Positions 14,801 through 28,508 of a stretch of DNA of 64,000 bases are shown here, one piece after another. The DNA is from Ceratodon purpureus (Eukaryota; Streptophyta; Bryopsida; Pseudoditrichales; Ditrichaceae): contig CM026424.1 of NCBI GenBank assembly GCA_014871385.1, forward strand, positions 10,056,086 to 10,120,085. The letters run 5' to 3'. The notes below the pieces were generated by a model. It did no database searches, was not told the DNA's origin, and was given only the letters and a program-made list of their open reading frames with translations. The translations under genes were made by a program, and so were the position numbers. Position 1 is the stretch's first letter; each line of letters opens with the position of its first letter.

Positions 14801-17800
14801 ACGTAACTTGTCTGAGTTGGAGATGTTTACTGAGGACGGAGGGGAGGGTCTCCACACTCCTAGGCGCCGAAGTGCCATTGAAGAGCGTATAGAAGCTCTT
14901 GTCGATGCACCTTTACCAGTGGAGGATGCCTTAGTGGCCTTGTTTGATCACAGTGACCATACCTTGCAGCGCCGTGTCATCGAGAGTTACATTCGCAGGT
15001 TGTATCAGGTAAGGTTTTGAATAAGAATTCTTTCTTAATTCCTATTGTTGCTATCCCTTGACCATACATTGTAAATTTGCGAATCTGTTTCACTGAGAAA
15101 TTCAAAAAGAGCATCGATTAGATAATTTTAAGGAACTCACTTTTTAAGTCAGTATCCCCTTCACACTTGTTATGGCAATTACTGTCATTTATACATGGTG
15201 ATCATCAACCATAATTTTGTTGGATCATGCAGCCATATCTGGTGAAGGGATCCGTGAGAATGCAGTGGCACCGCTCTGGATTAATTGCAACGTGGCAATT
15301 TTGGGAGGAGTATCCTCCTCCCACTGCTGAGATGCTTAGCACTTCAAAGGAATTGAACGAAGACAGTCAAGGCGTCAAGAGATGGGGAGCGATGGTGATT
15401 CTTACATCTCTTCAGGTGCTTTCGAATGCTGTTGGGGCTGCTCTCAAGGATGCGGAAAGCATCCTAACACCGACCACAAAAGCATCCTACCACAATAGTT
15501 TTGCTGGAAGCCCCCGCAGGAACCGGTCATTTGTTGGTGCTCCAAGTGGGTTCGGCAACGTTCTTCATGTGGCTTTAGTGGGCATCAACAATCCAATGAG
15601 TGCATTCCAAGACAGGTATGTTTTTTCTGTTTGCCTGTTGTTCCTTCCTCTCCTTTTTAAGTTTATGTGCGACTTTAGGTGATCTTAGATCGGATAATGG
15701 CTGCTAATCTCGTGTTGGACTAAGCAGTGGGGACGAGGACCAAATCAATGAAAGAGTAGAGAAGCTCGCGAAGGCTCTCAAAGGTGAGAGTTTAGGCGCC
15801 ATGCTCCAAGTGTCCGGTGTGGGGGTAGTCAGCTGCATCATTCAACGTGACGAAGGCCGTGCACCTACACGGCATTGCTTCCAGTGGTCTCATGAGCACC
15901 ATTACTTCTCTGAGGAGCCTCTTCTGCGCCATGTTGAACCACCTCTTTCCAATCTCCTTGAGCTAGTAAGCCTTGTTTCCTCCAATCAATCTATTGCATC
16001 ATAATAAAGTTATACTACAAATTGAACATAGAACAAATTTCTCACTTTCCAGAATATTCCTTGCAGGTCAAGTTGAAGGGGTTCACAGGCATGCAATACG
16101 CACCATCACGCAACCGACAGTGGTACATTTATAATGCCACTGATGGAAAGACCAAAACTCGTAGAATGTTTTTGAGGGCACTAATTCGGCAACCCAAATC
16201 TAGTGATGGAATCGGAGTGGCACAGCCAGATTCACGTGGCATCACACTGGTTAAGGATAGCATCACTCAGTCTCTTCAAGGAGCCCTGGACGAGTTGGAA
16301 TTGGCCGTTCACGATATTAACAGCAAAGCTGACCATATTCATATGTATCTCTGCATACTCAGAGCACAGCAGCTCGACGACTTGACTCAGGCTTATAGGT
16401 ACTAAAATTGATCATTTGAAATCTCATCAGTACAGTTTGAAAATGTTTGAGTGAGTAGCTTATTAATTTTTACTTAATTTTCAATTTTCTGATTTTGACA
16501 TTGGGGTGGCTCCAGGAAAGAGAATGGCACTACTATGAACGAAGTTGAGAAGGTGGTCAATGTCCTGGAAAATTTGGCACACGAAATATATTCAAAGCTG
16601 GGAGCGCGCATGCACCGCCTTGCAGTTGCTGGTTGGGAGATACGCGTTCGTTTGAAAGAGCTTCAGGCAGCTAACGGTGCATGGCGTGTTGTTGTTTCTA
16701 ACCCAACTGGCCATACCTGCACTGTCCAGGTTCGTAGTCATTTCCTTCTCGTCTTAAGGTCCGAGTTCTTTTTCCTCTTCGAGTATTGTGACTGATAACA
16801 GAGAAAGTTGCTAGCAATTCAGTTTTGCAGGTTTTGAGCATCGTGATTCTGTGACCTGCAGGTGTACAGAGAAGCTCAAGATAAGGATTCCGGGAAGGTG
16901 ATGTATTGCTCACCTTCCAGTTCTGTGCTTGGGCCGTTGCATGGCGTGCCGCTATCTGCTCAGTACAAATCCTTGGGCGCCATCGATCAGAAGCGACTTG
17001 CAGCGAGGCGCCAAAACACTACTTATTGCTATGATTTCCCATTGGTATGTCACTCCACCTTACACACAGGTCCTTTCTGGTGCCTAGTTTGGCCCTCTAT
17101 CGTATGCTCTTCCCCCAAATGTGAGTGCATAGAGAAAAGAGAATATGAGGTTAAGTTGGTACGAGCCGGGACAAGTACGTATCAAACTAGTCACCATTCT
17201 GGTTTTCTCAACCGAGAAGGCACTCTTTTGAAACTCAGATTAGTTTGACAACCAACTGTGAAACTCTCAAGGAATTCAATCTTTGTTTTCCTTCTTACTT
17301 TAGTCTCTGATTTCAAAACTCATCCCTTATTTTTCTTAGGCTGGGGTACTCATACTTGGGACAAGGGACTTTTGTGGATAGCTACATTGAGCCAACTAAA
17401 ACTTACGAAGATGAATTCTCTCTTTTCCAGGTATTTGAGACAGTGCTGCGCCGATGCTGGGAAGAGGCTTCCGAGCTCGCCTCTAAACCACAAGGATCTT
17501 CACCAATTTTCAAAGCAACAGAGCTTGTATTGGCCGATACAAATGGAGGCTGGGACACCGGACTTGTGGAATCGGATCGTCCAGTTTCGAGCAACAATGT
17601 GGGCATGGTGGGCTGGTTAATGCACATGCGCACACCAGAGTTCCCCGACGGGCGGAAGGTGTTGATCGTCTCCAACGACGTGACATTCAGCGCAGGGTCG
17701 TTCGGGCCGAAGGAGGACGTGTTCTTCAAGTCGATGACCGATTTGGCATGTCGTGAGAAGCTCCCTCTTATCTACCTCGCAGCGAATTCAGGTGCTCGCA

Positions 17801-19934
17801 TTGGCGTTGCCGAGGAAGTCCGGGCCTGCTTCCGCATCGGCTGGTCAGAAGACTCGTCGCCTGACCGTGGTTTCAAGTATCTGTACCTGCAACCACAAGA
17901 TTACGAGCGGCTTTCATCTTCTGTTATTGCCCGTGAACTGAAGCTGGACTCCGGTGAAGTCAGATGGTTGATTGAGGATGTGATTGGAAAGGAAGACGGC
18001 CTTGGAGTTGAGAATCTCTCAGGCAGCGGTGCAATTGCAGGCGCATTCTCAAAAGCCTATCGTGAAACGTTCACACTGACTTATGTGTCAGGCCGAACTG
18101 TAGGAATCGGTGCCTACTTAGCTCGTCTTGGCATGCGGTGCATTCAGCGGCTAGACCAGCCCATCATCTTAACTGGCTTTTCAGCTCTCAACAAGCTACT
18201 AGGCCGCGAAGTCTACAGCTCGCATATGCAGTTGGGAGGCCCGAAGGTAATGGCCGTGAACGGTGTCGTCCACTTAACAGTTGCAGATGATCTTGAAGGC
18301 ATTTCGGCAATTTTGAAATGGCTGAGCTATGTGCCCTCTCATGTGGGAGGCCCTCTTCCTTGCCTTCAATCTGCAGATCCGCCTGAAAGACTAGTAGAGT
18401 ATTGCCCTGAAACGTCATGCGATCCCCGCGCTGCAATTCGTGGACTTGACAGTAATGGAAAGTGGCTGGGTGGTATCTTTGACAAGGGAAGCTTTACCGA
18501 AACTCTCGAAGGCTGGGCACAGACAGTAGTTACTGGGCGTGCTAGGTTGGGAGGCATTCCAGTGGGGATTGTTGCAGTGGAAACTCAGACTGTAACTCAA
18601 AAGATTCCAGCAGATCCTGGCCAACCTGACTCCGCCGAGCGCGTGGTGCCTCAAGCAGGCCAAGTGTGGTTCCCTGACTCTGCGCAGAAGACAGCGCAGG
18701 CGTTGATAGATTTCAACAAAGAGGGTCTGCCGCTCTTTATTCTTGCAAACTGGCGGGGATTCTCAGGTGGACAGCGTGATCTCTTTGAAGGAATTTTACA
18801 AGCCGGCTCCATGATCGTTGAGCACTTGAGGGTGTATCAGCAGCCGGTGTTCGTGTTCATTCCTAAGACAGGGGAGCTTCGTGGTGGGGCGTGGGTGGTG
18901 GTGGACAGCAAGATCAACTCCGACAAGGTGGAGATGTATGCTGAGAAGAGTGCCCGGGGAGGAGTGTTGGAGCCTGAGGGGATGGTGGAGATCAAGTTCC
19001 GGATGCGGGAGCTTCTGGAGTGCATGCACAGGATTGATCCCGAGCTCGTATCGCTGCGGCAGCAGTTGCAGCAGCTGAGGGGAGCGCCCATTGCTACTTC
19101 AGATCGGATCCAGCAACAGATCAAAGCCCGGGAGAAAGCTCTCACACCTGTGTACAAGCAGATTGCAATCAAGTTCATGGAGCTGCACGATACACCCAAC
19201 CGGATGGCCGCCAAGGGTGTCATCAAGAAGGTGTGTTGCTGGCCATATCGAGGCCACGTTTGTGATGATCTCGTACAGAAGTACCTTGACTCAATAATCA
19301 CTTATCTTCTCTCTTCGTTGCGTATTATCATGATTTGCAAGTATCTGCTGGTTGACTAAATTGAGTAATTTGTGCAGGTGGTCGACTGGGGCGAATCCCG
19401 AAATTTCTTCTTCAAGCGGTTGAAGAGGAGACTTGCAGAGGAGAGCCTGATTCAGCAGCTGCAAGTGGCAGGGGGTCAGGAGTTCAGTCATGCTGCAGCT
19501 TCGGCATTGATCAAGGACGTCTTCTCCAGTTCGGCGTCAGCAAGCGGAAATGGTCACGATTGGGCTGACGACACACAATTTTTGGCATGGAGCTGCCAGC
19601 CAACAGGTCTGGAAGAGCATCTGCAAGAGCTTCATTCAAAGCACTTGGTAAAGGAGATGGTGGCTTTGGGATCGTCAACTGAAGCTCTGAAAGCCCTTCC
19701 TCAGGGTCTGAATGCTCTACTGCGCTCGGTAAGCTTTAAACAAAATAATAACAACGCTCCCCTTCTTTTTTTGCAATGGTGTCATCTAGGATCTTAAAAC
19801 AAGTTACTCTAAGTTGTTGGTTTTCGAGGAAGACTGAGCATCAACATGTTGTTTGTTCCATGCAGGTGGATGCATCGACAAGGTCCCAGTTGGTTGAGGA
19901 GCTAAAGCGAGCTCTCGATGCATCCTTAAACTGA
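8827..19934 (+). CDS. ACC1: Homomeric (multidomain) acetyl-CoA carboxylase, 30 exons
   Basis: Carboxylates acetyl-CoA to malonyl-CoA using biotin and ATP. Exons: 8827-9186, 9316-9522, 9636-9890, 10002-10097, 10211-10384, 10506-10599, 10716-10900, 11110-11160, 11337-11376, 11507-11631, 11795-11911, 12062-12136, 12251-12307, 12453-12644, 12760-12951, 13076-13264, 13461-13571, 13665-13757, 13873-14049, 14279-14356, 14485-14607, 14736-15008, 15233-15615, 15728-15965, 16067-16398, 16516-16729, 16862-17044, 17431-19230, 19378-19728, 19866-19934. All junctions are GT-AG and keep one frame, giving about 2277 residues, close to the Arabidopsis enzyme. Biotin carboxylase comes first (ATP-grasp glycine loop about 235-240), then biotinyl carrier (EVMKM, Lys716, codon 12877-12879), a central region, and carboxyltransferase mostly in the 600-codon exon 28. 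The start is the first in-frame ATG. Only about 30 residues precede conserved sequence, so no transit peptide is evident and a cytosolic enzyme feeding fatty-acid elongation and polyketides is inferred. Confidence 0.97.
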
Positions 19935-22318
19935 AGAACTTAGACATTTAGCCCTTGTTTATAAATGCATCATATGTTAGGCGATTTGGTAAATATTATT
20001 GCTCACTATTGCGGCTCTTCTTGAGCTTGATCAACCTTATTTCAAAAGATATTTAGACTTCCTCGGTAGAGAGAAGAAATAAGATAGTTGATGACAGTGC
20101 TACCCTTCAGTTTTGGAGAAACTCGGTGCTTATGCTTTGGCGGCATTTGAGGCAGAAGCCATAAACTTGTATTATTATTATTCATTCATTCTTTTACTTT
20201 CTATTGTATACACACATCAAGCCAGGCAATCTTCTAATGGGTTCTGTGGGCTTGAATATACTTCAATGGATTGTATTTCTGTATAACACCGAGCACTAGA
20301 TTAATACATCGTCGAGATGTCGTTTTGTTTTAAAATTAAAATGGGTGTCTGCAACTAGATGTGAAGTTGGCTTCACGACACATTCCCCTTACATGTGCTG
20401 GATTTCCATGCTGATTGCCCTTGCATGTGTACTGTACAGTGATGTCCAATTCCGGTGAATGGCAAATTCAATTTAACGATGTGGTTTTGGCGCCCGTTAC
20501 TTGATATTGGTATCACTACACCGCTGCCACGTTTTTGAATTCCGCTGGCATGCTCGCTTGAATTGGTGTGCGCTGCCATACCTAGGAGAAGTAGCAACTG
20601 TTTCTCTAGAAGCTTTACAACACACATCATACGGAATTGTTGCAGCTGTGCAGTCCATGCTTAAGAACGCCGCTACGATGCCCAAAAGTTGCTTACAGAT
20701 TCCACACTTCATAAGGATGCTTAACGCAACGCCCTCTTAGACGTTGCTCATACAGTCTGTATCCACTGTACCATACCGACTGTGTCCTTTGCAACACATA
20801 GACGAAAGCGGCAAAGCCCTTCCACAAGTTTCATGTAATTGTTGGATGCTGGCGTGAAATATTCAGGCTGCACGTTTTCGGTCCTCGTCTTGAGTTGAGC
20901 TTCTTCCAGCCTTTGACGACTATCCACAAGCACACTCCGCTACGATTGGAGCCCTTTCGACCTTTTAGGTGATTGAGCACTCTCTATTTGCTTCACGTTT
21001 TGCCTTCGCTTCAACTGAATTCTCGGCGAAGTCGTGGACTGCTGCCTACTTAGCTCATAGTATTGTTCTGTTGACAATTGAGTTGGGGATGGTAGAGTCA
21101 TCAGCCGAAACGACCTCCTTCCGCGTTCTTCATTTTCATGTGAGAATCCTTTACTCGAAATCTACTTACATGTTATAAGTGGGGGTTAAAGGATTTTGAG
21201 GTCCAGAGTTTGTCACCACAGAAGTGATCGACACTGCTGTTGATCAATTTGTCGGTGCAGGCTGCGGGAATTACACTGTAATGGAATCTGAGGTTTCAGC
21301 TGAGGCAAAAACTGTGGTTGAAGTTCAAGGCAAGTTGAATGACGGGAACAGACGACCACTCCCAGATTCTAAGAATCAACCTGCATGCCGACGGCTTGCA
21401 AATTTGTGAAGCCTATGCAATCAATATACGTGCCATCAGGTATTGCCGCCTAAACACAGAGCTAACACATTTTTGCAGCAACACCACACGGAGCAGGAGG
21501 AGCCGGGCCATGTCCGAGGCATCTACGAGAGTAGGCATATTGACACCAAGTGAAGCATAAAGAAACGAAGAAGAGACGCAAGGTAGACACTTCTATACTC
21601 GCTAAGCAGCAGCAATCGAAGCTCAGAAGAGAGCATCGGCGGTAACCGTGACAGCTTTTGCTTCTAATTTAGAACCGGCCGCTTCAATGTCGCTTTCCAC
21701 AATCCAGGTCTCCAAGAATGCAAGAAAACCACTTCCAGACGAGCTTCAGATGAGGTCTGTGATCTGGATAGTCGATGAAATAGTCTACAAATGGTGCTAA
21801 ACTAGTGGCAAGAAAGAGGAGAGCCATTGAGCTCGGAGAAGGAGGAGCTCGGCATTCAGGTGGGAACTGAGCCATGAAGACACAGTTCGGAGGAGCGAAG
21901 GTGAGAGGTTGTGTACACTTCAAATCGACAGGACTGCCCATGCAAAGCTTCACATCCTGCCCGCCACCACCAGATGAACGACAGCGGTTCCGTAGGAGCC
22001 ACCACTACATAGGTACTATCACTCTAACGCTGAACAATGTTGCCGTATTTTGCCGTATTTAGCACGGTTTATGTGAATACCCCTTAAGTATCAACGCATG
22101 AAAGTATTTGCCCAGGAAAACCGTGGAACCTCAGTGTGGAGCAAAACTGTTTTTCTCGAAAAGGGGGGATGATAAATGAATTTGACTGGAGGATTTAACT
22201 CCAGGTGTGAATGTGCTCTAACACAATTATACTGTGTCCCATAAAACTGAACAGCAATACTCGCTGCTACATTCGCTAAACCAATAATTCTATTGTACAT
22301 GAGTTACTGTATGCTCTG
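19935..22318. other. Acetyl-CoA carboxylase 3' region and intergenic DNA, no gene seen
   Basis: The first 300-400 bases after the stop are AT-rich with AATAAA-like words and probably hold the 3' UTR. Beyond that, short open frames on both strands (for example around 21224-21409 plus and 21684-21953 minus) show no recognisable family and no consistent splice pattern. The right end abuts the 3' end of the PARG gene on the opposite strand, so the two genes converge. Confidence 0.5.
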
Positions 22319-24606
22319 TCAGGTCCTATCTCGGAGAATTGATCCTGCAGACACCACTCTAGAGTGGATAAAATAAGGAACCGTTGTCGGGTGATTGCTT
22401 CTACCGACTTGCAAGGGTTGCATAATATCTAGGTCGGTTTCAGGAAGAGGTAGTATCCAGTCAAAGAGATTTACACAAAAGTGTTTGGCCAGTGAATACT
22501 CACAGACCAAACTCCAGAGCTCCCCAACAAGCCATCCTTCTCGTAGTATCCAATCAGCCACCTCCTGCAATATCAAAATACCCAGTCAATCCCTTTAGGG
22601 AGAACAAGTTTCCTGCGTCATGGAGTGGCAACTACCTAGTCAGCCCTTCTGACATGTTGAACAACTACTGAACTGGTTACTAATACATTATACACAGAAC
22701 CAAGTGAGCAAAATTAATCAACATAGACCTCTATGACATAAAGAATTTGATATCTTTACAGGCCAACATCAATTATTGAAATTTTTGGACTTGATAGGGC
22801 GCCTCTCAACTAAGTATTTGGACAAACGGGTTGAAGAACTAGGTCACATGGATTTTTTTGAAGTGAAATCATTGGATATTATTAGTACCTGTAAACGTTG
22901 GGCATCAGGGTTCTGAAAGGAGAAATACAGCACGTATGGACGCCCTGCTTGTGAGGCTGCCAGCCACTGTAACATGCTTTTGAGTTGCAGATTGCCCCCA
23001 AAGACGCCACAGCCCCAATTTCCAGTTGCAATGCCAAGACTACCTGTAACATCCATGTGTGTTTTCTCTCCATCTCTTCCTTGAGTTTGTTCACTTGTAC
23101 CAGGTGGATCGTCAAGTACGACATCCACGTCAGTGTTAATACATTTATCACGAGAGTCAACAATTTGAGGTGCTTCTGCCTCCGGATAGAAGCCATCAAA
23201 CTGCGAATCATTATCAATCACTGGTTCGTCACTGGGCTCTTTTACTGCACAAGAATTCGAAACTGTTCTCGAAGCTGCAGGTTTACCCCGGGAGGAGGGA
23301 GTATCCAGGAATCCACAGTATGCCTTGCTTAACTCTCTCATAATGTGAGTGAGGCGAAACTGATCATCACCTGGTCGAGAGAGAGCATCAATTGCAATAA
23401 CGTGGGTTTGTTTCCGTCCCCAAGCATCTCTAGGCATAGAATCATGGAAGTCACCAGTAAAGCGAAAACTTGAAGCATAGCCTGTGTAACAGCTGTACCT
23501 CTCTGCACCCACTATTTCTATCGATTCATTTGCAGCCATCACTGGTAAGAAGACCATTCCCGCAGCAAGCTCGGGATTGATCATGAACCGGATCTCCTCC
23601 TGAGCAGAAAGCCCCAAGAAAGTATTAGAAACCCCTCTCTATGGTACAAAATCGAAAGTCATCCTTCAAAAATTTATCACAACCATGGAAGAAGAGCAGG
23701 ATTAACATAGAGCAACGCAATAAAAAACATTCCAACCACCATGTCAACCTGAACGCAGCCATCTCCGAGAGCCCCGCCACCAAGCATTTTGTTTGCAAAG
23801 TCGACTTGCAAGCAGTCTTGACCAAGATCTTCGATATTGCCATCAACAACTACTTTGAGGGGGCATAACACAGCTGTGCTGTCGCTCCAGAAAGAATTAC
23901 TGTCTCTCAGATTCTGTGCAGTGATGACCTTCCTCTCAAATGAAACAACACCATCTGGCATGTTTTGACAGACACGCTCAAAGTAATGGAGAAGACAAAT
24001 CAACTTGTGCATTATACTTTCCCCTCTCTCGTATATCCCTGAGAAGAGGCGGTCCAGATTCACGTGTGGCAAATTCTCTCGCCGTCGTTCTACCGAGGGG
24101 TAAAGGCACAAGAAAGAGCAAGCCAGCAGCGAAGCCACAATGCGCTGACTCAAGACCACCATCCCTCGCTGTTGCTTGCACAAGAGCTGCAAAACCATCT
24201 CTGGCCGCAATTCGATACCAGAGGCCACATCCTTTCCACTTCTGTGCAACGCAAAGAGCTTTGCCAGGTCCTGAGATTGATTCTCCAGCAGCAGCGGCAG
24301 AGAGAGTGCAAGCTTGGCTATCCCAGGCAAGCCTTGTTGGAAGAATTTTTGAGCATCAGGGCGAGGTAGCAGGTCATCGAAAAAGAGAGAGATCCCATCC
24401 GCTGTGTCCCGTGCCATGTGCTGTTCGTGCGCATGTCCACTCTCTCGTTGCATGTCGAGTATACAATCATAGAGCGATTCCCCGCTCTCGACCTGGCTAG
24501 CTCCAGGACCTTTGGCTAGGGCTAGTAGCGAGTATTTTACATTCTCTGGCCACTTGTAAGATCCAGTAGAGACACGGTCCCTCCTTATCGGTAGAAACCT
24601 GTCCAT
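22319..24606 (-). CDS. PARG: Poly(ADP-ribose) glycohydrolase (PARG), 3 exons
   Basis: Hydrolyses poly(ADP-ribose) chains on proteins, reversing PARP signalling in DNA repair and stress. Coding order is 24606-23749, 23599-22889 and 22564-22319, giving 604 residues with GT-AG introns in phase 0. The macrodomain-type catalytic signature spans the first junction: GGG at 276-278, then QEE at 286-288, with the catalytic Glu pair at 287-288 encoded by the first two codons of exon 2. Downstream blocks GAERYSCYTGYASSFRF and GNWGCGVFGG are family hallmarks. A roughly 70-residue polar insert lies just before GNWGCG, where my recollection of the Arabidopsis protein also has a variable insert. The C-terminal tail after the WILPLP block is longer than in Arabidopsis, so a missed final intron is possible. 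The ATG follows a leader containing a short upstream frame. Confidence 0.92.
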
Positions 24607-24670
24607 CTTCGATTGTACGCAGAGCAGAAGGAACCCAGTTCCAATTCACTAAGACACTAATGAATAGTCG

Positions 24671-24721
24671 TTAAACTTTTGTGGCCTTCCGCTCTTCCAC
24701 ACGAGGACAGTAGCCCTTCAT
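24671..24721 (-). promoter_or_regulatory. Upstream ORF in the PARG leader
   Basis: A 16-codon frame with its own ATG and TAA stop lies about 65 bases upstream of the PARG start codon on the same strand. Its ATG follows directly after a TATTGCAG acceptor-like sequence, so a 5' UTR intron may end there. If it is in the mature leader it could lower PARG translation. No transcript evidence is available, so this is inference. Confidence 0.3.
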
Positions 24722-25861
24722 CTGCAATATTCATAAGAGAATGAACCTCCATGACCGATTTCAGCGCCAGTGCTCACGAAGCCCTTAACTGAGATTGCTC
24801 GTGACATTCGAGCTTCAAAGCTTCGAATTGCGAAATGGATTCCTTCCACCGATTTGTGATGCCCAGGACTTTCCATACTCTCCAGCGCTTGTTCTACACA
24901 CTGTTGCTCTTGGTCAATCCCGAAACACACTAACCTCAGGCGAAACCAGCCACATGTACTATGAATCAAATCATGTGAGCAGCCTACAAGACCTGAAAGA
25001 CAAAGGCAGAACGGTATACATCATAAGATTTCGACTTGCCTCCCGAGAAGTAACTACAGTCAACGAAATACTACTTCATGAATTCCTGCAACTTAAAAAA
25101 AAAAGCTCACAACCCATAGAATACTCCTCCAGCATCAAACTGAGAGCGCTTCACATCATCCCCTACGAACATCAACATGTCACGCTGCCTTGCTAGATCA
25201 AAGAGCAACACATATCGCTAGAACAATCAGCCTTGTCTCAAATCCAGAACGATACTCATGACGAGCAATAAACAATCACCGCTTTGACCTCACTCCTTTG
25301 CCCTAAACCGCACACAAAGCAACAAACTGAACAGATCATCTCTAGAACAGGAAGCCACAAACTTTCAACACAAACTCACGCACCCATTTGAAATCCCTTT
25401 TGAAATTTACATACCTGAAATATGAAGCTCCCTCAATCGACGCACTCATCTTCACACACCCATCTTCAAGCACCCCATCTGTACCGCCAAAACCATTCAC
25501 AGTCGAAGAACATAACCTTCACATCTCACCAACATATCAAAGCTCCGAAACCTTCCTCACCCTGTCCTTTCCATGATGATGACTCAAAATCTACCCTCAC
25601 TCAAGCTCCATCAATCCTCACAAGAAAACTACAGAGATCACCATCATCGAAGCTGGGTTGAGGTCATCTCCGGCATGAAAAAAAGATGTGGGAACAAGAG
25701 CCACGTCGGTAGCAACTTCGGGGCCACGTAGACTTGAGTGGCAAGTTTCCGGGGAGCTCGAAAGTGGGGATGACAACTGAATAACAGCTTCAGAAGATTG
25801 TATTCCATTGCTACAATCTGCTGGGAGACGAGACGAAGGGGACACCCATCTGGAGCAAAGT
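24722..25861. other. Divergent intergenic region between PARG and the F-box gene
   Basis: About 1.1 kb separates two divergently oriented genes and probably holds both promoters and leaders. Open frames here are short and their codon content looks non-coding. The frame upstream of the F-box ATG is open back to 25781 but contains no other ATG. Confidence 0.45.
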
Positions 25862-28508
25862 ATGCAGCGTCGTTATCAGTCTTTGCAGTTGCACGAGGCC
25901 ATCTCTCGCAGGTATCTCTCTCATGAGGCCAGGTTTTAGGGATGTGATGTGAAGTCATGTGGGCGGTCGGTGTTTGGGGGCTATGGATTCGTTGGTTTAG
26001 CGTTTCCACTGCGCGGGATGTGATTGTATGTGGGTTGAGATGTGGTGTGGCATGCTGTGTGGGGAGGGTTTGTTAGGGTTAATTGCGTTGGGAGTGTGGT
26101 GGACAGGGCCGTGTTCGTTTGCCGTGGTATGAGGTTATGAAATGATTTGGGTCCCATGGGAGTGTCTCGAGGATTTGAAGTACTGTTTTTGCTGATTGGG
26201 TATCATGGACGTTTTGAGGAATGTGTCCTGTTTGGTATCCACTGGGAGATTGCTTCATGGCTTTTGTTTTGAGTCTGTTGGGTTATCAGTCAGAAGCTCA
26301 TATGAAGGTGAGAGTTGATCTTAATTTTGTAAAACCCTTTGCGTCTGGGATACGTCAGGGAGGCTTCGAGATCTCTAGTACATTTAATAGTGGATGTTCC
26401 TCCTGCTGAATTGAAGCGAGGGATGATGTAGAGTCTCGTGTCCCGCTTGACTGGGGTTGAGATTTGCTTTTTAGGTCTTGGTTTGTGTGTAGGCGAATTC
26501 GATTCGCCTGTATCGGTTCTAGCTTGGATAATGTCGATTGTTGAAGAGTTATAATTTGATTTGATTAGCACGAGCGAGCATTGAAGTTCTACCTGACCCA
26601 TGATTGGATATATGGTGTGCAGAAATGATTATGTAGAAGCCTGCAAGGAGCTTCAGGGTGTTTTGAAAGCTGTCTATGTGGGCGCACCAAAACCTTTTCA
26701 GGCAGTGCTTTACGACGATGTTGTTCATGCATTTCGAACTTTGCCCGGGTATACATCTTTTTTCCACATTCACAAATGGTTTTTCGATATTGTGAGGTGC
26801 TTAGGGTGTGATTTCGTTACAGTGGTTTCTGGAATTGTTACTATTGAATAAACTGTGATGCCGTCTTCGGCTTTATTGACTCTGGCTTTGAATGCTGGCA
26901 TGAGCGGAATAAGGTTTATCATTTGTTCATGTGAGCTTTACCCGGCCTGGTCAGTGGTGTCACTGTGTCATTGTGCATATGGAAGTTTACGAAAAGGTGA
27001 TAGTTGCTTGGGAATAGATTTCATATTAAAAAATCACTAACTGTTGCGGTGCTGGCAGAATGGAGAACAGTCAGCAGCTAGGAGCTGCAAAATTGTTGCT
27101 TCAAGCCGTGGAGGATATTTTCCCTAAGCAGCGGCGAGCTGCAGCAGCTCATGAATATAAGATTGCAATTATATCATGGCATCGACAGTACAGAGACCCT
27201 GAAGCTCTGCCTGGTACATCTATCTGAACCTGTCACCACGTTGACAGAAGTAGGTTTTGCATGAAATAGATTTAGAAATAGAGACGCAAAGTTTGAATGA
27301 AAAAGTGACCATCTTACTTCCTGTTGTTAAATCTCCCACGAATGCGTCAAATTTCGCTTCAGAAACTCCAGTATGTTGACCATATGTTCTTCACAGAATG
27401 CTTGCAGCTGTCAGGGGACACTCTGCTTCATGTATTCGAATACTTGGATGCCCGATCGTTGGCCATAGCTTCTGCAGTTTGCAGGTATTTTCTTAATACT
27501 ATGTGTTACACCTTGTGCAGCAGTCATTTTCTTAGAAAGATATTAACTCTTTTCAGATCGAGTTTGGAACTGGCTTTCCTTGTGCGTGGCCAAGCATTAC
27601 TGACTCGATCCTTCGAATTGGAAGAACTCACTATGTTGTGCATGATGTTCTCTATTGCAGGGCATGGAACGTGGCAGCAACTGATGATAAGCTATGGCGT
27701 ACTCAATTCTTGTCTCTCTTTGGTACCTCAAATCTCAGTCTAAATCTGATGAATGTCGCTGGAATCCGTGACGCTGTTCGGAAACCTGATCAATATAATA
27801 GTATCGGACAGGTCTTACAAAAGCCACCGGATAATTCTGCTGGAGTCTGGCGCAAAGCATTCAATCTTGCCCAAAAAGGTATGATGGTGTAGATTATGTC
27901 TAGACCTCACTTTAAATTGTATATTGTGTAGGACGTTCCTAGAATGCACGGGATTACCTGTTGATTTCATGTGCGACTCCTTCTAGATTTCTTGTAGGAC
28001 TGCAATGCAGGGGGTGGAAGATTACATGGTAGATGTATTATGGTTTCTCATTGCGCGAGTGGTGCACTGTTTGCAGGTCGTTCATCACAATTGTTTATGT
28101 CGAATAGAGCTTACTGTCCAGTTTGCAAAGAAGTAATATGGTTAGTGGAGCCCCCTTGGAAACCTGTCAAGGGCAGGTGTGTTTCAAGGAAGGAGATCCT
28201 AGATCATCATTCACCTCGGCCAATGTCTGTTAGCCAGGTGCGTGTGAATACCTCCAAAGCACTAAATGTAAATTGTTCTTTTAAAAATGTTCCAAAAAAT
28301 GGTACTCTTGGAAGTTTGGAGAGTCTCTTTTTAACGTAGGTGTGTATTCGATGATCATGTCTTATGCGTATCGCAGGTCGTGAGGTACGTGGTGAGTCGA
28401 GACACGGCAAGCGCTTCAGAGTCTAGCAGCAGTGATTCAGATGATAACGACGATTCAGGCAAAAGTTTTTTCAGGTTATGGAACGTTCCAAAACGTAGAG
28501 AGAACTGA
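25862..28508 (+). CDS. F-box protein of the At5g52880 type, 7 exons
   Basis: Likely substrate-recognition subunit of an SCF ubiquitin ligase. Exons: 25862-25911, 26623-26748, 27059-27213, 27397-27484, 27661-27878, 28077-28237, 28377-28508. All junctions are GT-AG and the phases join into 309 residues. The N-terminal block RYQSLQLHEAIS...EACKEL and the following LLLQAVEDIFPKQR block align without gaps to my recollection of Arabidopsis At5g52880. The F-box lies at about 113-156 (LQLSGDTLLHVFEYLDARSL, then VCRAWN and LWRTQF). A CPVC pair at 226-229 within a conserved C-terminal domain suggests a small metal-binding site. The tail is Ser/Asp-rich. The first exon was placed by homology and is the least certain. 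Exons 4-7 are duplicated in inverted orientation near 58.4-59.5 kb. Confidence 0.88.

Noticed and set aside
17356-17430. In-frame extension of the large carboxyltransferase exon upstream into intron 27
   Set aside because: The frame is open by chance, but exon 27 joins in frame at the TTTTCCAG acceptor before 17431, where family conservation begins. An alternative acceptor near 17340 gives an early stop.
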